Part shown: piece after piece, positions 55,742 through 64,000 of the stretch
How positions within the stretch are numbered: the stretch's first letter is position 1
Layout: the number at the start of each line of letters is the position of its first letter
Assembly (NCBI RefSeq): GCF_000743715.1
Contig: NZ_JQEY01000001.1
Location: 245,406 to 309,405, forward strand
Direction: 5' to 3'
DNA: 64,000 nt
DNA from: Palleronia rufa
Lineage (GTDB): Bacteria > Pseudomonadota > Alphaproteobacteria > Rhodobacterales > Rhodobacteraceae
The notes under the pieces: generated by a model
What the model was told of the DNA's origin: nothing
Databases searched by the model: none
The model's input: only the letters and a program-made list of their open reading frames with translations
Made by a program: the position numbers and the translations under genes

Positions 55742-56815
55742 ATGTCAGAAACCCCAGACGACCGGAATGCGGAAAACACCCTGCAGTCCGACAGCCGGGC
55801 CGACAGGTTCCGCGAACGCCATGCGGGCCAGACATTCAGCGGCCCTTCTGGCGTGCTCTTCGGTCAGGCCATGGCCCAGACCCGCATGGCGATCTGTCTG
55901 GCGGATCCGGCAGAGCCGAACATGCCCATCGTCTTCGTCAATGACGCCTTCGCGGACCTGACCGGCTATGGCCGGGATGAGGTGACAGGCCGGAACTGCC
56001 GGTTCCTCCAGGGTCCGGACACCGACCCGCGGACGGTGGCCAAGATCCGCAGCGCACTCGACAGCAAAGACGTGGTAGCGGTTGAGATTCTGAACTATCG
56101 CAAGGACGGCAGCCGGTTCTGGAATGCCCTGCATCTGGGCCCGATCTACGACGACACGGGACGGCTGGTGTATTATTTCGGCTCCCAGTGGGATGTGAGC
56201 GACGTCCGCGCCGCCCGCGCCGACGAGCAGCACGCACGGATGATGGCGCGAGAGCTGAGCCATCGGATCAAGAACCTCTTCGCGGTGATCGGCGGGGTGG
56301 TCACCGTCACCGGTCGCACGCACGGGATCGAACGCGAGGCGATCGAGATCAACGAGAGGATTCGCGCCCTGGCCCGCGCGTTCGAGACCACGCTCGACGA
56401 CGCCTCGCAGGGGTCGGTCGACCTCCGCCCCGCAGTCGCGGCGGTGCTTGGTCCCTATGACCCTGCACAGGACCGGATCCGCCTGACCGGTGCGCCGGTA
56501 CGGGTGGATCCGAGCCTTGCGACCACTGTGGGACTCGCGCTCAACGAACTGGCCGCCGACGCGGCGAAGCGCGGCGCACTGGTGTCTGCCGATGGCGGCG
56601 TAACGCTGGGATGGACGGTTTCCGCGGCCGGCGGTCTGCTCGTGCATTGGTCCGAAAGCGTGGGCGCGGGAATTGAACCCCCTGGCGACGCCGGCACGGG
56701 CTTCGGGATCATCGAGGCGCTGGTCGGTGCCATCGGCGGCAGCGTGTTGCAGGACCGCCGCGCGGAGGGTCCGTGCGTAAAGATCGCGATCCCGGACGCG
56801 GTGGCGCGGAAATGA
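55742..56815 (+). CDS. LOV-domain (blue-light) HWE/HisKA_2 sensor histidine kinase
   Basis: A 357-residue soluble kinase. A LOV/PAS domain (about 45-155) carries GRNCRFLQG with Cys86, the flavin-adduct cysteine. The phospho-acceptor box is ARELSHRIKNLFAVIGG with His174. The ATPase part has NELAADAAKRGAL, where the usual second Asn is missing, and GTGFGIIEALVGAIGG. It probably senses blue light and passes phosphate to the response regulator whose ATG overlaps its stop (ATGA). No membrane segment is seen. Confidence 0.87.
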   Translation: MSETPDDRNAENTLQSDSRADRFRERHAGQTFSGPSGVLFGQAMAQTRMAICLADPAEPNMPIVFVNDAFADLTGYGRDEVTGRNCRFLQGPDTDPRTVAKIRSALDSKDVVAVEILNYRKDGSRFWNALHLGPIYDDTGRLVYYFGSQWDVSDVRAARADEQHARMMARELSHRIKNLFAVIGGVVTVTGRTHGIEREAIEINERIRALARAFETTLDDASQGSVDLRPAVAAVLGPYDPAQDRIRLTGAPVRVDPSLATTVGLALNELAADAAKRGALVSADGGVTLGWTVSAAGGLLVHWSESVGAGIEPPGDAGTGFGIIEALVGAIGGSVLQDRRAEGPCVKIAIPDAVARK

Positions 56816-57192
56816 CGGCGCACCGGACCACGCCCCTGAGGGTTCTCGTTCTGGAGGACGAGCCGTTGATCCTCATGGAGCTGTGCTTTGCGCTGGAGGA
56901 CCATGGCGCAGATCCCGTATCGGCCAATACCGTGGCCAAGGCGCTCTCTGCCCTTGAGGACTCGGCCCCCGACGCTGCGATCCTTGACGTCAACCTGGGA
57001 CGTGGCACGACATGTGAGCCGGTGGCGAAGGCGCTCCGGGCGCGGGGGATTCCGTTTCTGATCCATTCGGGCGATCTGGTGCGCCAGGGAGAGCTGATCT
57101 CTCGTATCGACGCAGAAGTGATCCCCAAGCCCGCCGATTCCGCCGATGTGGTGGAGCGCGCATTGATGCTGGCGGATCGCGCCCCCGGGTGA
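56812..57192 (+). CDS. Single-domain response regulator
   Basis: A 126-residue receiver domain without an output domain. The acidic pocket is LEDEP (Glu15-Asp16), the phospho-acceptor is Asp59 in AILDVNLGRG, and the Lys site is IPKPAD. It is translationally coupled to the LOV kinase. Single-domain partners of HWE kinases often act in the general stress response or as phosphate sinks; which one cannot be told. Confidence 0.85.
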   Translation: MTAHRTTPLRVLVLEDEPLILMELCFALEDHGADPVSANTVAKALSALEDSAPDAAILDVNLGRGTTCEPVAKALRARGIPFLIHSGDLVRQGELISRIDAEVIPKPADSADVVERALMLADRAPG

Positions 57193-57240
57193 CGCGGGTC
57201 GCGCGGGCGGCTATGAAAGACCGATCGAGAGGGCGCGGCG

Positions 57241-57948
57241 ATGAGACTGTTCGTGGGTCTGGGAAATCCGGGACCGAAATACGCGGGGCACCGCCACAAT
57301 ATCGGCTTTATGGCCATCGACCGGATCGCCGCCGATCATGGTTTCGGGCCATTCCGGGCCAAGTTTCAGGGCCGGGTCTGCGAGGGGCGGCTGGGAACGG
57401 AGCCCGTGGTGCTTCTCCGCCCCGAGACGTTCATGAACGACTCCGGCCGGTCCGTGAACGAGGCGATGCGCTTTTACAAGATGGACTCGACCGATGTCAC
57501 CGTGTTCCACGACGAGATCGACCTTGCGCCCGGCAAGCTGAAATGGAAGGCGGGGGGCGGCCATGCGGGCCATAACGGCCTGCGGTCGATCCACCAGCAT
57601 CTCGGGCCGCATTACGATCGGGTGCGTATGGGCGTCGGTCACCCGGGACACAAGGACAAGGTGCCGGGCTATGTCCTTCACGACTTCGCCAAGGCGGATC
57701 ACGGCTGGCTGGACGACATGCTCCGGGGCGTGTCCGACGGGGCGGAGGCGCTGGCAGCCGGCGACACGGGCCGGTTCTTGAACGCCGTCGCCCTGCGCCT
57801 GGCCCCGCCGCGATCGTCCACATCGGCGCCGAAGGCCGCGGCGGGTACGGCAGGCCCCGCGCCGCAGTCCCGATCGCATGCCGCGCCGGACCCGGAGACG
57901 CCGCCGGACCGGTCCCCTCTCCAGCAGTTGATCGACAAGTTCCGCTGA
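57241..57948 (+). CDS. pth: Peptidyl-tRNA hydrolase
   Basis: A 235-residue enzyme that releases peptides from dropped-off peptidyl-tRNA. Signatures: LFVGLGNPGPKYAGHRHNIG with catalytic His20, TFMNDSGRSV, VFHDEIDLAPGKLKWKAGGG with the catalytic Asp, and GHAGHNGLRSIHQHLG. The core ends near 190; a Pro/Ala-rich tail of about 45 residues is typical for alphaproteobacteria. Confidence 0.95.
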   Translation: MRLFVGLGNPGPKYAGHRHNIGFMAIDRIAADHGFGPFRAKFQGRVCEGRLGTEPVVLLRPETFMNDSGRSVNEAMRFYKMDSTDVTVFHDEIDLAPGKLKWKAGGGHAGHNGLRSIHQHLGPHYDRVRMGVGHPGHKDKVPGYVLHDFAKADHGWLDDMLRGVSDGAEALAAGDTGRFLNAVALRLAPPRSSTSAPKAAAGTAGPAPQSRSHAAPDPETPPDRSPLQQLIDKFR

Positions 57949-58000
57949 CCCCTGGCCTACGCACAGGCAATGGTGCACTCTGCCGCCGATCGGAGACGAG

Positions 58001-58372
58001 ATGAAAAAAGACCCGCCCATCAATGTTTTGGGAGACCCGCTGCTGTCCTGCTCGGAGGATCCGGTAACAGGATTCTTCCGCGACGGTCATTGCAATACCT
58101 GCACAGAGGATCGCGGCAGCCACACGGTCTGCGCGGTCATGACGGACGAATTCCTGGCGCTTTCGAAATATCTAGGCAACGACCTGTCGACGCCGCGGCC
58201 GGAGTTCGGATTTCCCGGCCTCAAGGCGGGCGATCGCTGGTGTCTCTGCGCCGAACGCTTCCTGCAGGCGGCCGAGGAAGGCTGTGCACCCCGCGTTTCT
58301 CTGGCCGCGACCCATAGAAACGCGCTGGAGATCGTGTCCCTGGAGATCCTGAAAGATCATGCGCTGGACTAG
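58001..58372 (+). CDS. DUF2237 family protein
   Basis: A 123-residue protein matching DUF2237: NVLGDPLLSCSEDPVTGFFR, DGHCNTCTEDRGSHTVCAVM and GDRWCLCAERFLQA, with EGCAPRVSLAATH following. The many Cys and His residues suggest metal binding. Function is unknown. It overlaps the next gene by 14 bases. Confidence 0.88.
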   Translation: MKKDPPINVLGDPLLSCSEDPVTGFFRDGHCNTCTEDRGSHTVCAVMTDEFLALSKYLGNDLSTPRPEFGFPGLKAGDRWCLCAERFLQAAEEGCAPRVSLAATHRNALEIVSLEILKDHALD

Positions 58373-58937
58373 CCTGATCCTTGCCGTCTGGATCGCGGCA
58401 CCGGCGGTCGCGGCGCCCGACATCCGCGCAGCGGACCTTGACCGGTTGCAGAGGTTCGATGAGGCGGCGGGTGCCGCGATCCTGGGCGCGCTGGCGGGCG
58501 GTGCGACCGGCGATGTGGCCATCCTCACGGACGCGCTTTCCGGCACCGCCCAGCCCCCTGCTCCCGATGGCGATTGGGCCTGCCGAACGATCAAGATGGG
58601 CGGGATTACGGATCTGGTCGTCTATACGCCATTTCGCTGCCGCATCGTGCAGCTATCGGCAACGGAATGGCGGTTCGAAAAACTGACCGGATCGCAGCTG
58701 ACCCGTGGCACCATTGCGTTTCACGAAGGCCGTGCGATCTATCGCGGCGTCGGCTACGTCAAGGGGGGGCCGGCTTATGACTATGCCGACCTGCCCGCAG
58801 GCTCGGATCCGATCGAGCCCGGTCAGACGGTTCCGGAGGTTGCCGTGTTCGAACAGACGGGACCGGACCGCGCCAGGTTGCTCTTTCCGTACCCGGTTCT
58901 CGAATCCCGGTTCGACATCCTTGTCCTGACCCGCTGA
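58359..58937 (+). CDS. Exported DUF4893 protein
   Basis: A 192-residue protein with a signal peptide (MRWTSLILAVWIAAPAVAAP). The DUF4893 region includes DWACRTIKMGGITDLVVYTP and GVGYVKGGPAYDY. Two cysteines, in ACRTIK and FRCRIV, may form a disulphide. Its start overlaps the DUF2237 gene, so the two are coupled. Function unknown. Confidence 0.75.
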   Translation: MRWTSLILAVWIAAPAVAAPDIRAADLDRLQRFDEAAGAAILGALAGGATGDVAILTDALSGTAQPPAPDGDWACRTIKMGGITDLVVYTPFRCRIVQLSATEWRFEKLTGSQLTRGTIAFHEGRAIYRGVGYVKGGPAYDYADLPAGSDPIEPGQTVPEVAVFEQTGPDRARLLFPYPVLESRFDILVLTR

Positions 58938-58945
58938 CGCGGAAA

Positions 58946-58973
58946 GGCCCCCGAAGCCGAAGCCCCGGAGGCC
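58946..58973 (-). terminator. Hairpin between convergent genes
   Basis: On the minus strand GGCCTCCG pairs with CGGGGGCC (one G-T pair), followed by TTTCC. It lies between the DUF4893 gene and the EF-hand gene and could serve both. Confidence 0.45.
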
Positions 58974-59006
58974 GTTTCGTGGCTTGGCGAACGCGATCTT
59001 CGCGAA

Positions 59007-59534
59007 TCAGTTCGCGGAGTTGCCTTCCGTATCGCCCGAGTCCTCCGCGGGGGTGGAACCATCGGACATGTCCGTGCCGTCGGTCATACCGTCCGCGGAC
59101 ATGCCGTCGGCGTTCATTCCGTCTTCGGACATGCCGTCCATTGCCATTCCGCCGTCCGACGTGCCGTCTGCCGACATACCGTCATTCATCATGCCGTCTT
59201 GGGACATACCGTTGTCGGTCATGTCGCCTTCGCCGGCGCCCATCGCCGAGTTCGACATATCGGTGTTCTCATCGTCGCCCGCCTGGGCCTGTCGCTGGCG
59301 GAACTCCTCGGCGCTGAGCTGGCCGTCCTGATCGGAATCGACGCTTTCCATGAAGTAGACGACCTCAGCATCGGGCATCACGGCCCGCATTTCCTCTTCG
59401 CTGAGGATCCCGTCGCCGTTCACATCAACTGTCTCGAACTCATAGACGTTCTGCGCGCTTGCGGCTCCGACCGTCAGCACAGTCGCCAGGCCGAGCATCG
59501 AGCCCATCGTCGCAATTCGTGTCTTGGTCGTCAT
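59007..59534 (-). CDS. Exported EF-hand protein with Met/Asp/Gly repeats
   Basis: A 175-residue protein. The signal peptide ends near AASAQ (28). Two EF-hand loops follow: DVNGDGILSEEE (37-48) and DSDQDGQLSAEE (66-77), both with all calcium ligands. Residues about 90-165 are low-complexity, with repeats of the type DGMSADGM, DNGM and NDGM. Many regular Met residues could bind copper or protect against oxidation, but this is inference. Probably periplasmic. Confidence 0.8.
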   Translation of the reverse strand: MTTKTRIATMGSMLGLATVLTVGAASAQNVYEFETVDVNGDGILSEEEMRAVMPDAEVVYFMESVDSDQDGQLSAEEFRQRQAQAGDDENTDMSNSAMGAGEGDMTDNGMSQDGMMNDGMSADGTSDGGMAMDGMSEDGMNADGMSADGMTDGTDMSDGSTPAEDSGDTEGNSAN

Positions 59535-59715
59535 GATTTTCTCCTTTTATGGCGGTCGCCGGTCGCGACCCCTTACCCGCATGAATGGGCATTGGCCGCG
59601 AACGTTCCACCACGTGCACAACCGTCGGCGCGATCACGCCGCAAACGCAGGATTTTCCGGCGGTAAGATACCGACATCACGCGCTTCTGTGCACGTGTGA
59701 CCAGGCCGGGGGTGG

Positions 59716-60939
59716 TCAGGAGAGTTCGACGCCCAGCGCCTTGGCCACCGTATAGATGTCCTTGTCGCCCCGCCCGCACATGTTCATGCAGATGATATGG
59801 TCCGACGGCAGGTCCGGCGCGATCTTGGCGACATGGGCCAGCGCGTGCGACGGCTCAAGGGCGGGGATGATGCCTTCGGTTTCGCAGCACAGGGTGAACG
59901 CCGACAGCGCCTCGCGGTCGGTGATCGACACATACTCCGCCCGGCCGATGTCGTGCAGCCATGCGTGCTCCGGCCCGATCCCGGGATAATCCAGCCCGGC
60001 CGAGATCGAGAAGCCCTCCAGGATCTGCCCGTCGTCGTCCTGCAACAGATAGGTGCGGTTGCCATGGAGCACCCCGGGCCGCCCGCCGGTCAGGGACGCG
60101 CAATGCTCCATCTTGTCGTCCACGCCCTTGCCGCCGGCCTCAACGCCGATGATGTGCACCTCCTTGTCGTCGAGGAACGGATAGAACAGCCCCATGGCGT
60201 TGGAGCCGCCGCCGATCGCCGCGATGATGGTGTCGGGCAGCCGCCCCTCGGCGGCCTGCATCTGCGCCTTGGCCTCCGTGCCGATGATCGCCTGAAAATC
60301 GCGGACCATCGCGGGATAGGGGTGGGGTCCGGCAACTGTGCCGATGCAGTAGAACGTGTCGCGCACGTTCGTCACCCAGTCGCGCAGGGCGTCGTTCATG
60401 GCGTCCTTCAACGTGCCGCGACCCGAAGTGACCTGTATAACCTCTGCCCCCAGCAGGCGCATCCTGAACACGTTGGGCTGCTGGCGCTCCACGTCATGGG
60501 CGCCCATGTAAACCACGCATTTCAAGCCGAACTTCGCACAGACCGTCGCGGTCGCCACGCCGTGCTGGCCGGCGCCGGTCTCTGCGATGATCCGGGTCTT
60601 GCCCATGCGGCGGGCCAGGATGATCTGGCCCAGCACGTTGTTGATCTTATGCGCGCCGGTATGATTGAGTTCGTCGCGCTTGAGGTAGACCTTGGCGCCG
60701 CCCAACCGTTCGGTCAGCCGCTCGGCGAAATAGAGCGGCGAGGGACGGCCGACGTAATGCGTCCACAGATGGTGCATCTCTTCCCAGAAACTGTCGTCGG
60801 TCTTGGCATGTTCGTATTGTGCCTCAAGCTCCAGGATCAGCGGCATCAGTGTCTCGGACACGAAGCGTCCGCCGAACTTGCCGAACCGGCCGTTCTCATC
60901 CGGGCCGCTCATGAATGAGTTGATCAGGTCATCGGGCAT
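59716..60939 (-). CDS. trpB: Tryptophan synthase beta subunit
   Basis: A 407-residue PLP enzyme that joins indole and serine. The Schiff-base lysine is Lys98 in [14 protein letters not shown]; other markers are [39 protein letters not shown] and the PLP-phosphate loop IGGGSNAMG. The ATG at 60939 is the family start. trpF lies 66 bases upstream on the same strand; trpA is not in the window. Confidence 0.96.
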   Translation of the reverse strand: MPDDLINSFMSGPDENGRFGKFGGRFVSETLMPLILELEAQYEHAKTDDSFWEEMHHLWTHYVGRPSPLYFAERLTERLGGAKVYLKRDELNHTGAHKINNVLGQIILARRMGKTRIIAETGAGQHGVATATVCAKFGLKCVVYMGAHDVERQQPNVFRMRLLGAEVIQVTSGRGTLKDAMNDALRDWVTNVRDTFYCIGTVAGPHPYPAMVRDFQAIIGTEAKAQMQAAEGRLPDTIIAAIGGGSNAMGLFYPFLDDKEVHIIGVEAGGKGVDDKMEHCASLTGGRPGVLHGNRTYLLQDDDGQILEGFSISAGLDYPGIGPEHAWLHDIGRAEYVSITDREALSAFTLCCETEGIIPALEPSHALAHVAKIAPDLPSDHIICMNMCGRGDKDIYTVAKALGVELS

Positions 60940-61005
60940 GGGGGCCTCATGGTTGGGCGCGCGCCCAGCGATAGCCCCCAGGGCAGGCCGGGGCAAGCCG
61001 CCGCG

Positions 61006-61644
61006 TCAGGCGAGCGCGGCACCGAAGGCCGCCATTCGGCCGGCGTCCTTGATCCCCGGCGCGCTTTCCACGCCGGAGGAGACGTCCACCTGCCGCGCGC
61101 CGGTCACCCGCACCGCCCGGGCCACGGTGTCCGGGGTAAGACCGCCAGCAAGCATCCACGGCACGCTCCAGCGACGCCCCGCGATCAGCGTCCAGTCGAA
61201 GGCCAGTCCGTTGCCGCCCGGCAGATCGGCGCCGGGGGGGGCCTTCGCGTCGATCAGCAGCTGATCCGCCACGGCGGCGTAGCGGTCGATCGCCTCCAGG
61301 TCGGACACGTCAGAGACCGGGACGGCCTTCATCACCGGAAGACCGCTGCGCGACCGCACCTGGGACACGCGCGCCGGGGATTCGTCGCCATGGAGCTGGA
61401 GCATGTCGATCGGCACCGCGGCCAGAAGAGCGTCGAGCGTGTCATCGTCGGCATCGACCGTCAGCGCCACCTTCATGATGCCCGGCGGAACGGACCGGGC
61501 CATGGCGGCAGCCATGGCGGTGGACAGATGCCGGGGCGACTTGGGAAAGAACACGAATCCCAGGTATGCGGCTCCCGCCAGAATTGCCGCGGGGATATCG
61601 GCCGGATCGGTCAGTCCGCAGAACTTGACGCGCGTTCCGCTCAC
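61006..61644 (-). CDS. trpF: Phosphoribosylanthranilate isomerase
   Basis: A 212-residue TIM-barrel enzyme of tryptophan synthesis. [11 protein letters not shown] near residues 6-16 has the catalytic Cys, [13 protein letters not shown] follows, then [10 protein letters not shown] and [13 protein letters not shown] and GVDVSSGVE-like [14 protein letters not shown]. The GTG at 61644 overlaps the lapA stop by four bases (GTGA), so lapA and trpF are translationally coupled. Confidence 0.93.
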   Translation of the reverse strand: MSGTRVKFCGLTDPADIPAAILAGAAYLGFVFFPKSPRHLSTAMAAAMARSVPPGIMKVALTVDADDDTLDALLAAVPIDMLQLHGDESPARVSQVRSRSGLPVMKAVPVSDVSDLEAIDRYAAVADQLLIDAKAPPGADLPGGNGLAFDWTLIAGRRWSVPWMLAGGLTPDTVARAVRVTGARQVDVSSGVESAPGIKDAGRMAAFGAALA

Positions 61645-62012
61645 GAAGCCCGTCTGGTCGGAACGGAGCCGTCTTCGAGGAGCGCAAGGATATCGTCGCC
61701 CCGGTCGGCGCGCGGCGTGCCGGACGACTTCATGTCGCGCTCCAGCGCGACGCGTTCGCGCCGCTCCGTCCGGGCGGCGACACGGTACTTGTGCTCGCGC
61801 GCATACTCCCAGACGAAGCCGACCAGAAGCCCCGCGCCGATGGCCAGAAGGATCACCACGAACATCGGCAGCCGGACGGTCCAGGACAGGCCGAGGAAAC
61901 CGGCCATCGCTTCCGGCAGGACGCGAAGCATCACCATCTCGGAGTTGGCCAGCGCGACGGCGACCAGCAGCACCGCGATGACCGCCAAGAGGATGAATTT
62001 CACGTATCGCAT
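61641..62012 (-). CDS. lapA: LapA family (DUF1049) inner-membrane protein
   Basis: A 123-residue protein with two membrane helices ([20 protein letters not shown] and [20 protein letters not shown]) and a basic cytoplasmic tail. The family includes LapA/YciS, which helps control lipopolysaccharide synthesis in enterics. Here the gene follows ihfB by three bases and precedes trpF, the usual alphaproteobacterial order. Confidence 0.85.
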   Translation of the reverse strand: MRYVKFILLAVIAVLLVAVALANSEMVMLRVLPEAMAGFLGLSWTVRLPMFVVILLAIGAGLLVGFVWEYAREHKYRVAARTERRERVALERDMKSSGTPRADRGDDILALLEDGSVPTRRAS

Positions 62013-62015
62013 GTC

Positions 62016-62297
62016 CTAGCCCCCGTTCAGCCTGTCCCTGAGAAGTTTGCCGGCCTTGAAGAACGGGACGTGCTTCTCCTCGACCTGAACCGCTTCGCCG
62101 GTGCGCGGGTTCCGCCCGATCCGCGCGTCGCGCTTCTTCACGGAGAACGCGCCGAAACCGCGCAACTCCACCCGGTTTCCGCTGCACATGGCTTCGATGA
62201 TCTCCTCGAAGATCGTGTTCACGATCCGCTCGACATCGCGCTGCGTCAGATGCGGATTCTCTTCGGAAATTCTCTGGATCAGTTCCGAGCGGATCAT
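62016..62297 (-). CDS. ihfB: Integration host factor beta subunit
   Basis: A 93-residue DNA-bending protein: [40 protein letters not shown] and [20 protein letters not shown]. The Pro in the RNPRTG arm intercalates DNA. IhfB follows rpsA after a terminator and precedes lapA. The ATG at 62297 matches the family start. Confidence 0.95.
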   Translation of the reverse strand: MIRSELIQRISEENPHLTQRDVERIVNTIFEEIIEAMCSGNRVELRGFGAFSVKKRDARIGRNPRTGEAVQVEEKHVPFFKAGKLLRDRLNGG

Positions 62298-62494
62298 GGA
62301 TAGAGCCCCCTTTGTCGAACCGGCCCTCCGTTCGAGAGACGCCGGGCACCCACCCCTGCGGAACCGCCACAGGCGACGCGCGATCTCCATTAAATCGAAC
62401 GCGGCGGCAAATGAAACCCCGCGCGCATGTCAAATACCTATTTTGTCATGCGCAACCAGCGCGGACCGCGCCCGGTCCGCAGCGGGTTTTCGCG

Positions 62495-62527
62495 CAAAAA
62501 ACCCCGCTCCGGGACCGGAGCGGGGTT
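62495..62527 (-). terminator. Rho-independent terminator of rpsA
   Basis: On the minus strand AACCCCGCTCC pairs with GGAGCGGGGTT (at least 11 pairs, loop near GGTCCC), followed by TTTT. It lies 28 bases after the rpsA stop. Confidence 0.88.
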
Positions 62528-62554
62528 GCGGGATTTCCACATCCCGTGGCGCGC

Positions 62555-64000
62555 TCAGTCGTCGTCGCGGTTCAATGCGGCGCCAAGAATGTCGCCAAGG
62601 GACGCGCCCGAGTCGGAAGAACCATACTGCTGCACGGCCTCCTTCTCCTCGGCGATCTCACGCGCCTTGATCGACAGGCCCAGCCGACGGGACTTCTGGT
62701 CCACGTTGGTCACCCGCACATCGACCTTGTTGCCGACGCCGAAACGCTCGGGGCGCTGCTCGGAGCGGTCGCGGCTGAGGTCGGAGCGGCGGATGAAGGA
62801 TTTCATCCCCTCGTATTCCACCTCGATGCCGCCATCCTCGATCGCGGTCACTTCCACCGTGATGATCGATCCGCGCTGCACGCCTCCGACCACATCGGTA
62901 AAGCTGTCGTCCATGGCCTTCATGGACAGGCTGATGCGCTCTTTCTCCACATCGACCTCAGTCACCACAGCCTGCACGGTATCGCCCTTCTGGAAACGCT
63001 GGATGGCGTCCTCGCCGCGCTCGTCCCAGGAGATGTCGGACAGATGCACCATGCCGTCGATGTCGTGGTCGAGTCCCACGAACAGACCGAACTCGGTGAT
63101 ATTCTTCACATCGCCCTCGACCTTGGTGCCCTCCGGATGGCTCTCGGCGAACAGCTCCCACGGGTTGCGCATGGTCTGCTTGAGGCCCAGCGACACGCGG
63201 CGCTTCTGGCTGTCGATCTCCAGCACCATGACCTCGACCTCCTGAGAGGTGGAGACGATCTTGCCCGGATGGACGTTCTTCTTGGTCCAGGACATCTCTG
63301 AGACGTGGACCAGGCCCTCGACGCCCGGTTCCAGCTCGACGAACGCACCGTAGTCGGTGATGTTCGTCACGCGGCCCGCATGGACCGATCCCAGCGGGAA
63401 CTTCGCCTCGACCGAATCCCACGGATCGTCCTGGAGCTGCTTCATACCCAGGGAGATGCGGTGGGTCTCCTTGTTGATCTTGATGACCTGAACCTTGATC
63501 GTCTCGCCGATGGTGACGATCTCGGACGGGTGGTTGACCCGGCGCCACGCCATGTCGGTGACGTGGAGCAGGCCGTCGACGCCGCCCAGGTCCACGAACG
63601 CACCGTATTCGGTGATGTTCTTCACCACGCCGTCCACGGCCTGGCCCTCTTCGAGGTTCGAAATCACCTCGGCGCGCTGCTCGGCCCGGGATTCTTCCAG
63701 GATCGCACGGCGGGAGACGACGATGTTGCCGCGGCGGCGGTCCATCTTGAGGATCTGGAACGGCTGCTTCAGTCCCATGAGCGGGCCGGCGTCGCGCACC
63801 GGGCGCACATCGACCTGAGAGCCCGGCAGGAACGCGACGGCGCCGCCCAGATCGACGGTGAACCCGCCCTTGACCCGGCCGAAGATCGCGCCCTCGACGC
63901 GGTTCTCGTCGGCGTAGGCCTTTTCCAGGCGGTCCCAGGCGGCTTCGCGGCGGGCCATCTCATGGGAGATCACCGCCTCGCCGCGGGCGTTCTCGACCTG
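62555..64000 (-). CDS. rpsA: 30S ribosomal protein S1 (C-terminal part)
   Basis: 481 codons are present; the first 70 or so lie beyond base 64000. At least five S1 RNA-binding repeats are visible: VEGAIFGRVKGGFTVDLGGA, VDGVVKNITEYGAFVDLGGV, HAGRVTNITDYGAFVELEPG, VEGDVKNITEFGLFVGLDHD, and a last one with IEDGGIEVEYEGMKSFIRRS. It delivers mRNA to the 30S subunit. The tail is acidic (ALNRDDD). Confidence 0.96.
   Translation of the reverse strand, partial: QVENARGEAVISHEMARREAAWDRLEKAYADENRVEGAIFGRVKGGFTVDLGGAVAFLPGSQVDVRPVRDAGPLMGLKQPFQILKMDRRRGNIVVSRRAILEESRAEQRAEVISNLEEGQAVDGVVKNITEYGAFVDLGGVDGLLHVTDMAWRRVNHPSEIVTIGETIKVQVIKINKETHRISLGMKQLQDDPWDSVEAKFPLGSVHAGRVTNITDYGAFVELEPGVEGLVHVSEMSWTKKNVHPGKIVSTSQEVEVMVLEIDSQKRRVSLGLKQTMRNPWELFAESHPEGTKVEGDVKNITEFGLFVGLDHDIDGMVHLSDISWDERGEDAIQRFQKGDTVQAVVTEVDVEKERISLSMKAMDDSFTDVVGGVQRGSIITVEVTAIEDGGIEVEYEGMKSFIRRSDLSRDRSEQRPERFGVGNKVDVRVTNVDQKSRRLGLSIKAREIAEEKEAVQQYGSSDSGASLGDILGAALNRDDD

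Overview
The window is GC-rich alphaproteobacterial DNA, most likely from the Rhodobacteraceae (Roseobacter/Rhodobacter relatives). Supporting signs are a CtrA-pathway phosphotransferase (chpT), ornithine-lipid genes (olsBA), a fused indolepyruvate:ferredoxin oxidoreductase, an L21 with a long C-terminal extension, the rpsA-ihfB-lapA-trpF-trpB gene order, and a lysis cassette like the one that releases gene transfer agents in Rhodobacter.

Layout. Positions 1-12276 are ordinary chromosome: an ene-reductase (partial), a transglutaminase-like protein, a PaaG-like enoyl-CoA hydratase, a five-gene overlapping endolysin/holin operon, ccmE, argC, murI, and the giant indolepyruvate oxidoreductase facing a LysR regulator. 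A structured candidate small RNA follows the LysR gene. Positions 12280-14290 are a graveyard of primase/relaxase-like and IS3 fragments, then comes an intact purL. Positions 16460-18850 are a decayed Mu-like prophage (gpB, GemA, capsid-like and gpI protease pieces, all frameshifted). Positions 18852-28225 return to core genes: olsA-olsB, a DUF3553 gene, chpT, proA-proB-obgE, two GNAT domains interrupted by a stop codon, rpmA-rplU and a DUF2059 protein.

From tRNA-Ser(CGA) at 28378 to about 48960 lies an integrated element. It starts with a large serine recombinase whose reading frame runs antisense through the tRNA. Next are a small HTH regulator with an AT-rich palindromic operator, a LysR/SDR cargo pair (the SDR broken by an in-frame TGA), and a complete trb-type conjugative type IV secretion operon: traG, copG-like, trbB-C-D-E-J-K-L-F-G-I and a DUF2274 gene. 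No intact relaxase, parA or replication gene is visible, so the element looks like half of a Tn4371-like ICE. Its other side carries a deleted LysR gene, an ArsP-type permease with a divergent ArsR regulator and two matching operators, and an IS3-family element that cut the end of arsR.

From 49140 to the end is chromosome again: a lytic transglycosylase, tRNA-Arg(TCT), a GEGEG-repeat exported protein coupled to a PiuC-type iron dioxygenase, a CAP-domain protein, a Tat-type DUF882 protein, rplY and pth separated by a LOV-domain histidine kinase and its response regulator, DUF2237 and DUF4893 proteins, an EF-hand protein with Met/Asp/Gly repeats, trpB, trpF, lapA, ihfB and the 3' part of rpsA.

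The best leads are the five-gene lysis operon with its two unnamed small membrane proteins, the candidate sRNA after the LysR gene, the 20-base sequence shared upstream of traG and trbB, the twin ArsR operators, two in-frame stop codons (GNAT and SDR), and the blue-light signalling pair inserted between rplY and pth.
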